Assembly: GCF_023701525.1 (NCBI RefSeq)
Contig: NZ_JAMQAW010000036.1
Coordinates: 225,501 to 289,500 of the forward strand
Source: Streptomyces albipurpureus
GTDB taxonomy: Bacteria; Actinomycetota; Actinomycetes; Streptomycetales; Streptomycetaceae
Reading direction: 5' to 3'
Length of the DNA: 64,000 nt
Shown piece by piece: positions 35,848 to 43,379 of this stretch (positions are counted from its first letter, which is position 1; each line of letters starts with the position of its first letter). A program made the position numbers and the translations under genes. The notes beneath the pieces are model-generated. The model worked only from the letters and a program-made list of their open reading frames with translations, was not told the DNA's origin and did no database searches.

Positions 35848-37067
35848 CCGTCGATCCCGTACACACCGAGCAGTGATCTCATCCGGGTCTCGGCAAGCTC
35901 CGGGTCAGGGAAGAGACCGAGTCCATCGGCGAGTTCATAGGCGCGCGCCAGATGTGGCAGCGAGCGGGCGGACTGCGTTCCACCCACCATCGTGAAGTGG
36001 GTCTGATGGCCGGCGAGCCAGGCCAGCAGCACCACGCCCGTCTTGTAGCAGTGCGTCGGTGGCTCAAAGAGATGTCGAGAGAGGGGGCGTGCCGGATCGA
36101 GACGGGTGCGGAAGCCGGCCGTGTCCCCCTGGTCCAACCTCCGTACGGCATCGGCCGCCAATGGCCCCAGTGGGTCGAGAACTCCCAGCAGGGCATGGCT
36201 GAAACCCTGCTCATCTCCGGCGATCAGTTCCGGATAGTGAAAGTCATCGCCGGTGTAGCACCGCACACCGCGCGGAAGCGCGCGCCGGAGGGCGATCTCC
36301 CGACCAGCGTCGAGTAGCGAGACCTTGACGCCGTCCACCTGCGCGGGATCCGCAGCGATGATCTCCAGGAGGACGGCGCTGGCCGCGTCCAGGTCGTCAC
36401 TGCCCCAGTAGCCGCGTAGCGCCGGGTCGAACATGGGGCCGAGCCAGTGCAGAACCACCGGCTCGCGGGCTTGCCGCAGCAGCTCCGTATAGAGGGCGAG
36501 ATAGTCCTCAGGGCCACGGGCCGCCGCGGCCAGCGCTCGGGACGCCATCAGAACGGCCTGCGCACCGACCTCCTCGACCGCCGTGAGCTGTTCCTCGTAC
36601 GCGGCTCTTACGGCGTCCAGCGATGCGGGCCCCGGAGGGAGCTGATCGGTGCCGACACCGCACACGATTCGCCCGCCGACCGCGCTGGCCTCAGCGGCCG
36701 AACGCCGAATCAGCTCCGCGGCGGCCGGCCAGTCAAGACCTGCTCCGCGCTGCGCCGTGTCCATGGCTTCCGCCACCCCGAGACCGTACGACCAGAGATG
36801 GCGGCGGAAGGCGAGGGTCGCGTCCCAGTCCACCACTGCGGGGGCGCCGGGGCCGTTGTCGGCGTAGGGAGCGGCGACCACATGCGCGGCGGCGAAGACG
36901 GTACGGGAGGCGAAGGGAGCGGGGGTGCCGGCAGGGAGACGGCTGGTGGCGGGCGCCGGGGCGGAGGTCGGCGGGTCGGGGCGAGCCGGTCGGGTGAAGT
37001 CGGCGGGCTCGGGACGCGGGACATAGGTGCGCAGCCGACCCTTCGCGTCGGGCAGCACAAGGCTCAC
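35844..37067 (-). CDS. DUF993 family protein (DHDPS-like fold)
   Basis: 407 aa of DUF993, described as dihydrodipicolinate-synthase-like. The start is the GTG overlapping the oxidoreductase stop (GTGA); the longer open frame upstream is antisense noise. Visible conserved stretches: AAHVVAAPYADNGPG, VVDWDATLAFRRHLWSYGLGVAEAMDTAQRG split over two strands, VVLHWLGPMFDPALRGYWG, VDGVKVSLLDAGREIALR with a lysine in the position expected for a Schiff-base aldolase, and GVRCYTGDDFHYPELIAGD. I infer an aldolase or retro-aldolase step in sugar catabolism; no member's reaction is known to me. Confidence 0.85.
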   Translation of the reverse strand: MSLVLPDAKGRLRTYVPRPEPADFTRPARPDPPTSAPAPATSRLPAGTPAPFASRTVFAAAHVVAAPYADNGPGAPAVVDWDATLAFRRHLWSYGLGVAEAMDTAQRGAGLDWPAAAELIRRSAAEASAVGGRIVCGVGTDQLPPGPASLDAVRAAYEEQLTAVEEVGAQAVLMASRALAAAARGPEDYLALYTELLRQAREPVVLHWLGPMFDPALRGYWGSDDLDAASAVLLEIIAADPAQVDGVKVSLLDAGREIALRRALPRGVRCYTGDDFHYPELIAGDEQGFSHALLGVLDPLGPLAADAVRRLDQGDTAGFRTRLDPARPLSRHLFEPPTHCYKTGVVLLAWLAGHQTHFTMVGGTQSARSLPHLARAYELADGLGLFPDPELAETRMRSLLGVYGIDG

Positions 37068-38224
37068 AGCGTCAGCTCCGGAACGTTCAAGCGGCGCCCC
37101 TCGGCCGACGACCTCAAGGCTAGTTCGGCCAGTTGAACACCGCGCGCTCCCGCCAGTAGGTCCCAGCGGTAGGGCTCCCCCAGCGCGACATGGCGCAGGA
37201 ACAGTTCCCACTGCGCTTTGAAGCCGTTGTCGAACTCGTCGTTGTCCGGGATCTCCTGCCACTGGTCGCCAAAGGGCTCCGTGGTCGGCTGATCGGGGTT
37301 CCACACGGGTCTGGGGGTGGCCGAGCGGTGTTGGGCGCGGCAGTGGCGCAGTCCGGCGACCGCGGAGCCCAGCACCCCGTCGACCTGGAACTCCACCAGC
37401 TCCTGACGTGCCACTCGAACCGCCCAGGAGGAGTTGATCTGGGCCACGATCCCACCGTCGAGTTGGAAGACGGCGTAGGCGGCGTCATCGGCGGTGGCCC
37501 GGTAGGGCGCGCCCCGTTCGTCCCAACGCTGCGGGACATGGGTGGCCGTCTGTGCGAACACGCTGGTCACCCGGCCGAACAGCTCATGGAGCAGATAGTC
37601 CCAGTGGGGGAACATATCGACGGTGATACCGCCGCCGTCCTCGGCCCGGTAGTTCCAGGACGGACGCTGCGCCTCCTGCCAGTCGCCCTCGAAGACCCAG
37701 TAGCCGAACTCGCCGCGCACGGAGAGGACCCGGCCGAAGAAGCCGCTGTCGACGAGCCGTTTGAGCTTGCGAAGCCCCGGCAGGAAGATCTTGTCCTGGA
37801 CGACGCCGTGCCGTACGCCGGCCTCATCGGCGAGCCGGGCGAGTTCCAGGGCTCCGGCGAGATCGGTGGCGGTCGGTTTCTCGGCGTAGATGTGCTTGCC
37901 CGCGGCGATGGCCCGTTTGAGGGCCGCCGGGCGGGCGGGGGTCACCTGGGCATCGAAGTAGATGTCCACGCGGCCCGAGCCGGTGGCGTCGAGCACCGAG
38001 TCGAGGTCGGTGCTCCATTCGGTGAGGCCATGGCGTCGCGCGATGTCGCGGAGCGCGTCTTCGCGACGGCCGACGAGGACGGGCTCCGGCCACACCGTCT
38101 CGCCGCCGCCGAGGTCGAGCCCGCCCTGCTCTCGGATGGCGAGGAGGGAGCGCACCAGATGCTGGCGGTATCCCATCCGGCCGGTGACGCCGTTCATGGC
38201 GATCCGCACGGTCCTGCGTGTCAC
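37064..38224 (-). CDS. Gfo/Idh/MocA family oxidoreductase
   Basis: 386 aa NAD(P)-dependent sugar or cyclitol dehydrogenase. The N-terminal Rossmann half is RIAMNGVTGRMGYRQHLVRSL (two pieces). The cofactor motif EKPTATDLAGALELA (about residue 117) contains the catalytic Lys of the EKP element. The C-terminal domain has the substrate-site D..H pattern in GGGITVDMFPHWDYLLHELFG (shown as VDMFPHWDY). First gene of the three-gene minus operon, coupled by GTGA to the DUF993 gene. It faces the LacI regulator across a 355 bp control region. Inositol 2-dehydrogenase activity is possible, since no iolG lies in the iol locus, but the partners suggest a different substrate. Confidence 0.87.
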   Translation of the reverse strand: MTRRTVRIAMNGVTGRMGYRQHLVRSLLAIREQGGLDLGGGETVWPEPVLVGRREDALRDIARRHGLTEWSTDLDSVLDATGSGRVDIYFDAQVTPARPAALKRAIAAGKHIYAEKPTATDLAGALELARLADEAGVRHGVVQDKIFLPGLRKLKRLVDSGFFGRVLSVRGEFGYWVFEGDWQEAQRPSWNYRAEDGGGITVDMFPHWDYLLHELFGRVTSVFAQTATHVPQRWDERGAPYRATADDAAYAVFQLDGGIVAQINSSWAVRVARQELVEFQVDGVLGSAVAGLRHCRAQHRSATPRPVWNPDQPTTEPFGDQWQEIPDNDEFDNGFKAQWELFLRHVALGEPYRWDLLAGARGVQLAELALRSSAEGRRLNVPELTL

Positions 38225-38579
38225 GACCTAGCCTCCGGGTCACTCGGGCGCGCCCGGCCGGGTCTGGTCCGGGCTCGGTCCGCGTTCTCTCAAGGCCTCT
38301 CAGCGCGCTTGCGGCACCTGTTCAACGGTCGTTACGAGCTCCCAGGCGCCGAGCGCGGGCCGCCTGTGCCGAGCTCCGCTGACGCTGGGCTTCGGGAGCC
38401 TTTCGCTCAGGACGCCCCTTCCTGCCTCAGGCCGGCTCCTCTGGTGGGGCCCCTGGGAATCCTCCTGGAGCGACTTCCCGCGAAGCGATGACAGCAAGCG
38501 CTTTCTATCGGATATGACGCTAGCCTGCCGACAGCGGCCCGGACAAGCGCCCCGGGCCCATCTCCCGCGGAGGGAAGCG
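38225..38579. other. Divergent control region of the LacI cluster
   Basis: About 355 bp between the oxidoreductase operon and the LacI gene. It holds the LacI-type operator at 38494-38505 and no gene. Confidence 0.6.
38494..38505. promoter_or_regulatory. LacI-family operator
   Basis: GCAAGCGCTTTC with the perfect core AAGCGCTT (38496-38503). This resembles the GAAAGCGCTTTC-type sites of LacI-family sugar regulators and lies 75 bp upstream of the regulator start. Confidence 0.75.
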
Positions 38580-39662
38580 ATGACAGTCACGCTTGCGGAT
38601 GTCGCGGCGCGGGCCCGGGTTTCCCCGGCCACCGTTTCCCGCGTACTCAACGGCAACTACCCGGTCGCGGCCTCGACCCGGGAGCGGGTACTGCGGGCGG
38701 TGGACGAACTGGACTACGTACTGAACGGCCCGGCGAGCTCCCTTGCCGCGGCGACCTCCGACCTCGTCGGCATCCTGGTGAACGACATCTCCGACCCGTT
38801 CTTCGGGATCATGGCCGGGGCCGTGCAGAGCGAGATCGGGGGCCCGGAGGGCATGGGGAGGGCCGGCGGCGAGAAACTCGCCGTGGTCTGCAACACGGGA
38901 GGCCTGGCCGAGCGCGAGCTGACCTATCTCACCCTGTTGCAGCGACAGCGCGCGGCGGCGGTGGTGCTGACCGGTGGCGCGCTGGAGGACCCGGAACACA
39001 CCGCGGCGATGTCCGCGAAGCTGGCGAAACTCACCAGGGCCGGGACCAGGGTGGTGCTCTGCGGCCGCCCGCCGATGCCCGGCCCGGACGGCGCCGCGGA
39101 CGACCATCCGGCGCCCGCCGTACTCGCCTTCGACAACCGGGGCGGGGCGCGGCGACTCACCGAGCATCTGCTTGCCCTTGGCCACCGCAGGGTGGGCTAT
39201 GTGGCTGGGCCGCCGGGGCGTACCACCACCAGAGACCGACTCGAAGGCCATCGGGAGGCGCTGGCAGCGGTGGGGCTGGCGACGAGCGCCCAGGAACGGC
39301 TGACCGTGCACGGCACATACAGCCGGGGCTCAGGCTTTGACGCGGCCCGCGAGCTACTGCGCCGGGACCCCGAACTGACGGCGATCGTGGCCGCGAACGA
39401 CACCGTGGCGCTCGGGGTGTGTGCGGCCCTACGCGATCAGGGACGACGCGTCCCCGAGGACATCTCGGTGGCGGGCTTCGACGATCTGCCCTTCTCGGTG
39501 GATGCCGCCCCCGCGCTGACGACGGTACGGCTGCCGCTCTTCGAGGCGGCGGCCCGGGCCGGACGGTTGGCCATGGGCAAGGAGGCCCCGCCGCCGGGTG
39601 GGATAGCGACGGTCGAGGCGGAGTTGATGGTTCGGGGGTCGACGGCACGGCCGAACGGGTGA
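38580..39662 (+). CDS. LacI-family transcriptional regulator
   Basis: 360 aa. The start ATG (TVTLADVAARARVSPATVSRVLNG, two pieces) is five bases after GGAGGG. The N-terminal LacI helix-turn-helix and hinge are complete (residues 3-60). The periplasmic-binding-protein-like effector domain shows LVGILVNDISDPFFGIMAGAV, AFDNRGGARRLTEHLLALGHRRVGYVAGP, TAIVAANDTVALGVCAALRDQG and VPEDISVAGFDDLPFS in separate stretches. The effector is a sugar or derivative, unidentified. It is divergent from the oxidoreductase/DUF993/isomerase operon with a LacI-type site between, so it very likely controls that operon and itself. Confidence 0.93.
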   Translation: MTVTLADVAARARVSPATVSRVLNGNYPVAASTRERVLRAVDELDYVLNGPASSLAAATSDLVGILVNDISDPFFGIMAGAVQSEIGGPEGMGRAGGEKLAVVCNTGGLAERELTYLTLLQRQRAAAVVLTGGALEDPEHTAAMSAKLAKLTRAGTRVVLCGRPPMPGPDGAADDHPAPAVLAFDNRGGARRLTEHLLALGHRRVGYVAGPPGRTTTRDRLEGHREALAAVGLATSAQERLTVHGTYSRGSGFDAARELLRRDPELTAIVAANDTVALGVCAALRDQGRRVPEDISVAGFDDLPFSVDAAPALTTVRLPLFEAAARAGRLAMGKEAPPPGGIATVEAELMVRGSTARPNG

Positions 39663-39726
39663 GGAGCGGGGCGGTTCCCTCGCTGGGGCCGAGCGGGGGA
39701 ATTGTTGAGCCTCGGCGAGTGGTCGA

Positions 39727-39799
39727 CCGGTAGGCCCCGGCCTCGGCGATCTCGTCGGTCTGACCCGGCCCGGTCAGACCGACCGTCTCGGCCTACCGG
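39727..39799 (+). terminator. Nested double hairpin after the LacI gene
   Basis: Outer perfect arms 39727-39736 and 39790-39799 (CCGGTAGGCC/GGCCTACCGG). Inner perfect 12 bp arms 39754-39765 and 39772-39783 (GTCGGTCTGACC) around a 6 nt loop. It starts about 65 bp past the LacI stop; probably a terminator. Confidence 0.75.
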
Positions 39800-39858
39800 C
39801 CCGGCCTCTCCATCTCGCCCCTCGCCTCGCCGCACACCTCCCCCGCACCTCACCGCAG

Positions 39859-39898
39859 CTCCTGGGCTCCTGGGCTCCTGGGCTCCTGGGCTCCTGGG
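39859..39898. repeat. Five perfect 8 bp repeats (CTCCTGGG)
   Basis: CTCCTGGG repeated five times without a mismatch in non-coding DNA, about 270 bp upstream of the TIM-barrel gene. Confidence 0.92.
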
Positions 39899-40169
39899 CT
39901 GATCATGGTGGCAAGGCCCCGCCCCTCAGGCGAGATGTCACAGATGGTGACGGATGCCGGGCGGGATGCGGGGTACGCGGTCCAAGAGCCGCCCGGTGGA
40001 GACGTACCGCTGGGCGCCGTGGAGCCGCGTCGCTGGTACGACGAGTGCCGCGCGGTCGCCACCCCGGCGAGGCGGTCGCCGACCCAGCCGTATCGCCGAA
40101 CGCCTCCCGGCCGTACACGGCTGGGAGCCCACCGGGCCGAACAGAGCCCCCGACGGAAGGACCAGTGCC

Positions 40170-40985
40170 ATGAAGTTCGCCTTCTCCACGCTCGGGGTAC
40201 CGGGCATGGCCATGGCAGATGTGGCAGCCCTCGCCGCCGACACCGGCTACCAGGGGGTGGAGCTCCGAGTCGCCCCCGACGAACCGGTGCACCCCGGATT
40301 GGAGATGCCGGAGCGGGCGGCGGTCGCCAAGGAGTTCCGCCGCGCGGGCGTGGAGGTCCTGGCCGTTTGCGGATACACCAACCTCGCCGCCGAAGCCGAT
40401 GAGGCGGTGGTCCTGCGGGAGCTCGGGGAGCTGCTGTGGTTGGCCCGGGACCTGGGCGCACCCTATGTACGCATCTTCCCCGGGGCCGCAGATCAGGACC
40501 CCGCCGTTGCGGACGCAACTGCCGCTCGTAGGCTCGGTGCGGCGGCCGAGACCGCGGCGGGAGCGGGTGTGCGACTGCTCCTGGAGACCCATGACTCACA
40601 CCGCACCGGGGAGGCGATCTCCGGGGTCCTGGGGCCGGTGGGGCATCTGAACGCGGGCGCCCTCTGGGATGTGCTGCACCCCTGGCTGGCCGGTGAGGAC
40701 CCGCTCACCACCCATGGCTATCTCGCTCCTTTCCTTGGCTATGTGCAGGTCAAGGATGTGGCGGCAGTTGACGACCTGATGCCGTTGCCGCTGGGCAACG
40801 GAGTCGTTCCGCTCGCCGAGTGCCTGTCCACGCTTACTCCGCAGACGTGGTTGAGCTGGGAGTACGAGAAGCGCTGGTACCCCCAGGCGGCGGAGCTGCC
40901 AGGGCTGCTGGTCCAGGGACGTGAGTATCTGGAGGGCCTGCTGTCGGCACTGCCCGTGCAGCCGACCTTCCCGACAGCGAAGTAA
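40170..40985 (+). CDS. Sugar phosphate isomerase/epimerase family protein
   Basis: 271 aa TIM barrel of the AP-endonuclease-2 superfamily. The ATG (MKFAFSTLGVPG) follows GGAAGG by nine bases. Seen: ADTGYQGVELRVAPDEPVHP, VRIFPGAADQDP, VRLLLETHDSHRTGEA (metal-binding Glu/His), GALWDVLHPWLAGEDP (Asp/His), YVQVKDVAAVDDL and LSWEYEKRWYP (final Glu). It is a distinct paralogue of the enzyme at 35002-35847 and lies on the other side of the LacI gene, so it may belong to the same regulon. Substrate unknown. Its last 152 bp overlap the 3' end of the convergent EamA gene. Confidence 0.87.
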   Translation: MKFAFSTLGVPGMAMADVAALAADTGYQGVELRVAPDEPVHPGLEMPERAAVAKEFRRAGVEVLAVCGYTNLAAEADEAVVLRELGELLWLARDLGAPYVRIFPGAADQDPAVADATAARRLGAAAETAAGAGVRLLLETHDSHRTGEAISGVLGPVGHLNAGALWDVLHPWLAGEDPLTTHGYLAPFLGYVQVKDVAAVDDLMPLPLGNGVVPLAECLSTLTPQTWLSWEYEKRWYPQAAELPGLLVQGREYLEGLLSALPVQPTFPTAK

Positions 40986-41817
40986 GCGCGACTCCACCGA
41001 CCAGGAGCACCGCAGCGCACCAGCGCAGCGGGCTGATCGCCTCGTCCAGCAGTAGCGCGGCCGATGACATGCCGAAGACCGGTACGAGGAGTGAGAAGGG
41101 GGCGACTGCTGAGGCGGGGTGGCGCCGCAGCAGCCAGTTCCAGGCTCCGAAACCGAGCACGGTCGAGATCCAGGCGACGAACAGCACGGTTCCGGCGCCG
41201 GTCCAGTCCAGGGCGCGCAGGGCGGCCGCCCCCTCGCTCGGCCCCTCGAAGACCAGCGAGAGCATGAGCAGTGGCAGTACCGGGACGACACTGACCCAGA
41301 CCATGAAGTTGAACGCTTCCGGTGGGGACGCCTTGCGGGTCAGCACATTGGACACGCCCCAGCAGGCCGCGGCCGCGATCACCAGGGCGAAGGCCGCCAT
41401 CGAGCCCGACGCTCCCTCGTCGACGGCCGCGACCGCTATCCCCGCGAGAGCCACCGCCATGCCGATGATCCGGCCACGCCCGGGGCGCTCCGCGAGGAAG
41501 GAGGCGGCGAACACGATCGTGAAGACGGCCTGGATCTGGAGCACCAGCGAGGAGAGCCCGGGCGGCATCCCCTGGTCCATTCCGATAAAGAGAAGGCCAA
41601 ACTTCCCCACACCGAGCGCAAATCCCACCCCTACGATCCACCGCCAGGCGACCGTGGGGCGACCGACGAGGAAGACAGCGGGAACAGCCGCCACCAGAAA
41701 CCGCAGGGCGGTGAAGAGCAGCGGCGGGAAGTGGTCGAGCCCGATCTCGATGACGACGAAGTTCACTCCCAGAATCGCGGTGATCAGCACAGCCAGGCAG
41801 ATGTGTGCGGGACGCAT
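40834..41817 (-). CDS. EamA-family (DMT) transporter
   Basis: 327 aa from the ATG before RPAHICLAVL; ATG 41868 would add 17 residues, and neither has a clear Shine-Dalgarno sequence. It has ten predicted membrane helices in two EamA repeats: ICLAVLITAILGVNFVVIEIG, TALRFLVAAVPAVFLVG, LVLQIQAVFTIVFAASFL, then AFALVIAAAACWGVSNVLTRK and ALLLDEAISPLRWCAAVLLVG. EamA proteins export metabolites or amino acids. The 40-residue Pro/Ala/Ser tail after ALTSLSGR is encoded antisense to the end of the convergent isomerase gene. It diverges from a LysR regulator, which probably controls it. Confidence 0.87.
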   Translation of the reverse strand: MRPAHICLAVLITAILGVNFVVIEIGLDHFPPLLFTALRFLVAAVPAVFLVGRPTVAWRWIVGVGFALGVGKFGLLFIGMDQGMPPGLSSLVLQIQAVFTIVFAASFLAERPGRGRIIGMAVALAGIAVAAVDEGASGSMAAFALVIAAAACWGVSNVLTRKASPPEAFNFMVWVSVVPVLPLLMLSLVFEGPSEGAAALRALDWTGAGTVLFVAWISTVLGFGAWNWLLRRHPASAVAPFSLLVPVFGMSSAALLLDEAISPLRWCAAVLLVGGVALTSLSGRSAARAVPTAGPPDTHVPGPAALAAPPPGGTSASRTPSSTTSAE

Positions 41818-41910
41818 AGATCGAGCATCAGGGACCGAACCATGTAGCACCAGCACACATTTCTTCATGGTGGAATTGAGCTTTGCTTACGAATGGGAGG
41901 GAGCGCCGTC

Positions 41911-42813
41911 ATGCTTGACCTGGGACGGCTGCGGGCCCTGCACGCGGTCTCCGTGCACGGTTCGGTCGCGGCCGCGGCGACCGCACTCGGGTATACGCCT
42001 TCGGCGGTGTCGCAACAGATCACCAAGTTGGAGCGGGAGACTCGTACGACCCTGCTGGAACGACAGGGTCGGGGTGTCGTACTCACCGACGAGGCCCGCC
42101 ATCTGGCCGCGACCGCCCAGGAGTTGCTGGCCATAGTCGAGCGCGCCGAGACCACCCTGGAGGAGCGCCGCGGCACGCCGACCGGCCGACTGACGATCGC
42201 CGCCTTCCCCTCCGCGGCCCGGGGACTCCTTCCGGAGGTGCTTGCCCGACTCGCCGAGGGCCACCCGGGCCTGGACGCCCGGCTGACGGAGGTCGACCCG
42301 CATCTCTCGATAGACCTCGTCGCCAGGGGGATGACGGATCTCGCCGTGGCCCACGACTGGGACATCGCTCCGCTGCCGGCACCGGACGGGGTGGAGCAGG
42401 TGTTCCTCGGCGAGGACCTCTGCGATCTGCTGGTACCCACGGGACATCCACTGGCGGCGGCGGGCAAGGCGCGGCGGGAGGATCTGGCGGGTGAGCGCTG
42501 GATCTGCCAGCCGCCGGGGACGGTGTGCCACGACTGGCTGGTACGGACGCTACGGGCATCCGGCCGCGAGCCGGACCTGGTGCACCAGGCGGAGGAGAAC
42601 CACACCCAACTGGCCCTGGTGGCGGCGGGGTTGGGAGTGGCGATGATCCCTCGTCTGGGGCGTGGGGAGCTCCCGCCGGGCGTGGTGGCGGTGAGCCTCG
42701 ATCCACTGCCGAGACGGCGGCTGTACGCACTGTGGCGGGTGGGGGCGGCGAGGCGGCCGGCCATCACGGCGACGGTGGGGATGCTGCGCGAGTGCTTCAC
42801 CGGGGTGGAGTGA
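41911..42813 (+). CDS. LysR-family transcriptional regulator
   Basis: 300 aa. The ATG (LDLGRLRALHAVSVHGSV) follows GGGAGGGAG. The N-terminal LysR winged helix is intact (AAAATALGYTPSAVSQQITKLERE, TTLLERQGRGVVLTDEA, each part as shown). The effector domain starts with GRLTIAAFPSAARGLLP and continues to LVAAGLGVAMIPRLG, typical of the family. It is divergent from the EamA exporter (about 93 bp between starts), a common arrangement in which a LysR protein activates an exporter when its substrate accumulates. The substrate is not evident. Confidence 0.92.
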   Translation: MLDLGRLRALHAVSVHGSVAAAATALGYTPSAVSQQITKLERETRTTLLERQGRGVVLTDEARHLAATAQELLAIVERAETTLEERRGTPTGRLTIAAFPSAARGLLPEVLARLAEGHPGLDARLTEVDPHLSIDLVARGMTDLAVAHDWDIAPLPAPDGVEQVFLGEDLCDLLVPTGHPLAAAGKARREDLAGERWICQPPGTVCHDWLVRTLRASGREPDLVHQAEENHTQLALVAAGLGVAMIPRLGRGELPPGVVAVSLDPLPRRRLYALWRVGAARRPAITATVGMLRECFTGVE

Positions 42814-42920
42814 CCCCCGGGGCACCCCTGACCACCTACCGCGTCTCAACACCGCCCCAGGGTCCGCCGCCGCCACCCTCCCGTGCCCAAAAACCCAGAA
42901 CCCAAAACCCAACGCCCGGC

Positions 42921-42948
42921 ACCCCGCACCCCGCACCCCGTACCCCGC
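42921..42948. repeat. Four 7 bp repeats (ACCCCGC)
   Basis: ACCCCGC, ACCCCGC, ACCCCGT, ACCCCGC in non-coding DNA, just after an A/C-rich stretch of degenerate ACCCA/AACCC units. Confidence 0.8.
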
Positions 42949-43154
42949 ACCCACAACACGACTCACGACTCACCAGGATCTCTCCCCCGACATCAGATGA
43001 GTCTTCGTGTGCGGCAGGCAACCCTCCCCCGCGCTTTGCCGTCTACTCAGCCAGCCCTGCCGGGTGGGTCCGCAGCACGGTTCCGGTTCGCTTCGCCTCG
43101 GCGCGAGCGGGTCCGGTCCACCCCTCTCCCGCCGTCTGCGGTCGGCAGGGTCAG

Positions 43155-43194
43155 CCGCCACCGGTGCGTCCCCTCCCGACGGCACCGGTGGCGG
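43155..43194. terminator. 13 bp perfect hairpin upstream of GH3 gene
   Basis: CCGCCACCGGTGC/GCACCGGTGGCGG with a 14 nt loop. It may terminate LysR transcription or be a leader structure of the GH3 gene; no T-tract. Confidence 0.55.
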
Positions 43195-43379
43195 GCCCAT
43201 GCCGGGGACGGCTCACCCATCCCGGTGAACCCCACGAAGAAATCAGACATCAGGGACCTGTAACACCACACTTTTTCTTTCCCTTGCCGAACTCTTGTCC
43301 TGACAGTTATCTTCCGGCTGACCGTTTCCCCTGGAAGTTTCCTTCAACTCCCTTGTAAGCAAGGCCGGAAGGAGCACCT

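Larger units (their letters stand above)
39663..40169. other. Intergenic region between LacI and TIM-barrel genes
   Basis: About 500 bp containing a two-tier hairpin (39727-39799) and an 8 bp tandem repeat (39859-39898). No gene recognised; the next coding start is at 40170. Confidence 0.55.
42814..43379. other. Intergenic region before the GH3 gene
   Basis: About 565 bp. Contains four 7 bp ACCCCGC/T repeats (42921-42948), a perfect 13 bp hairpin (43155-43167/43182-43194) and the GH3 promoter and leader. The GH3 Shine-Dalgarno GGAAGGAG is at about 43368-43375. No gene. Confidence 0.6.
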
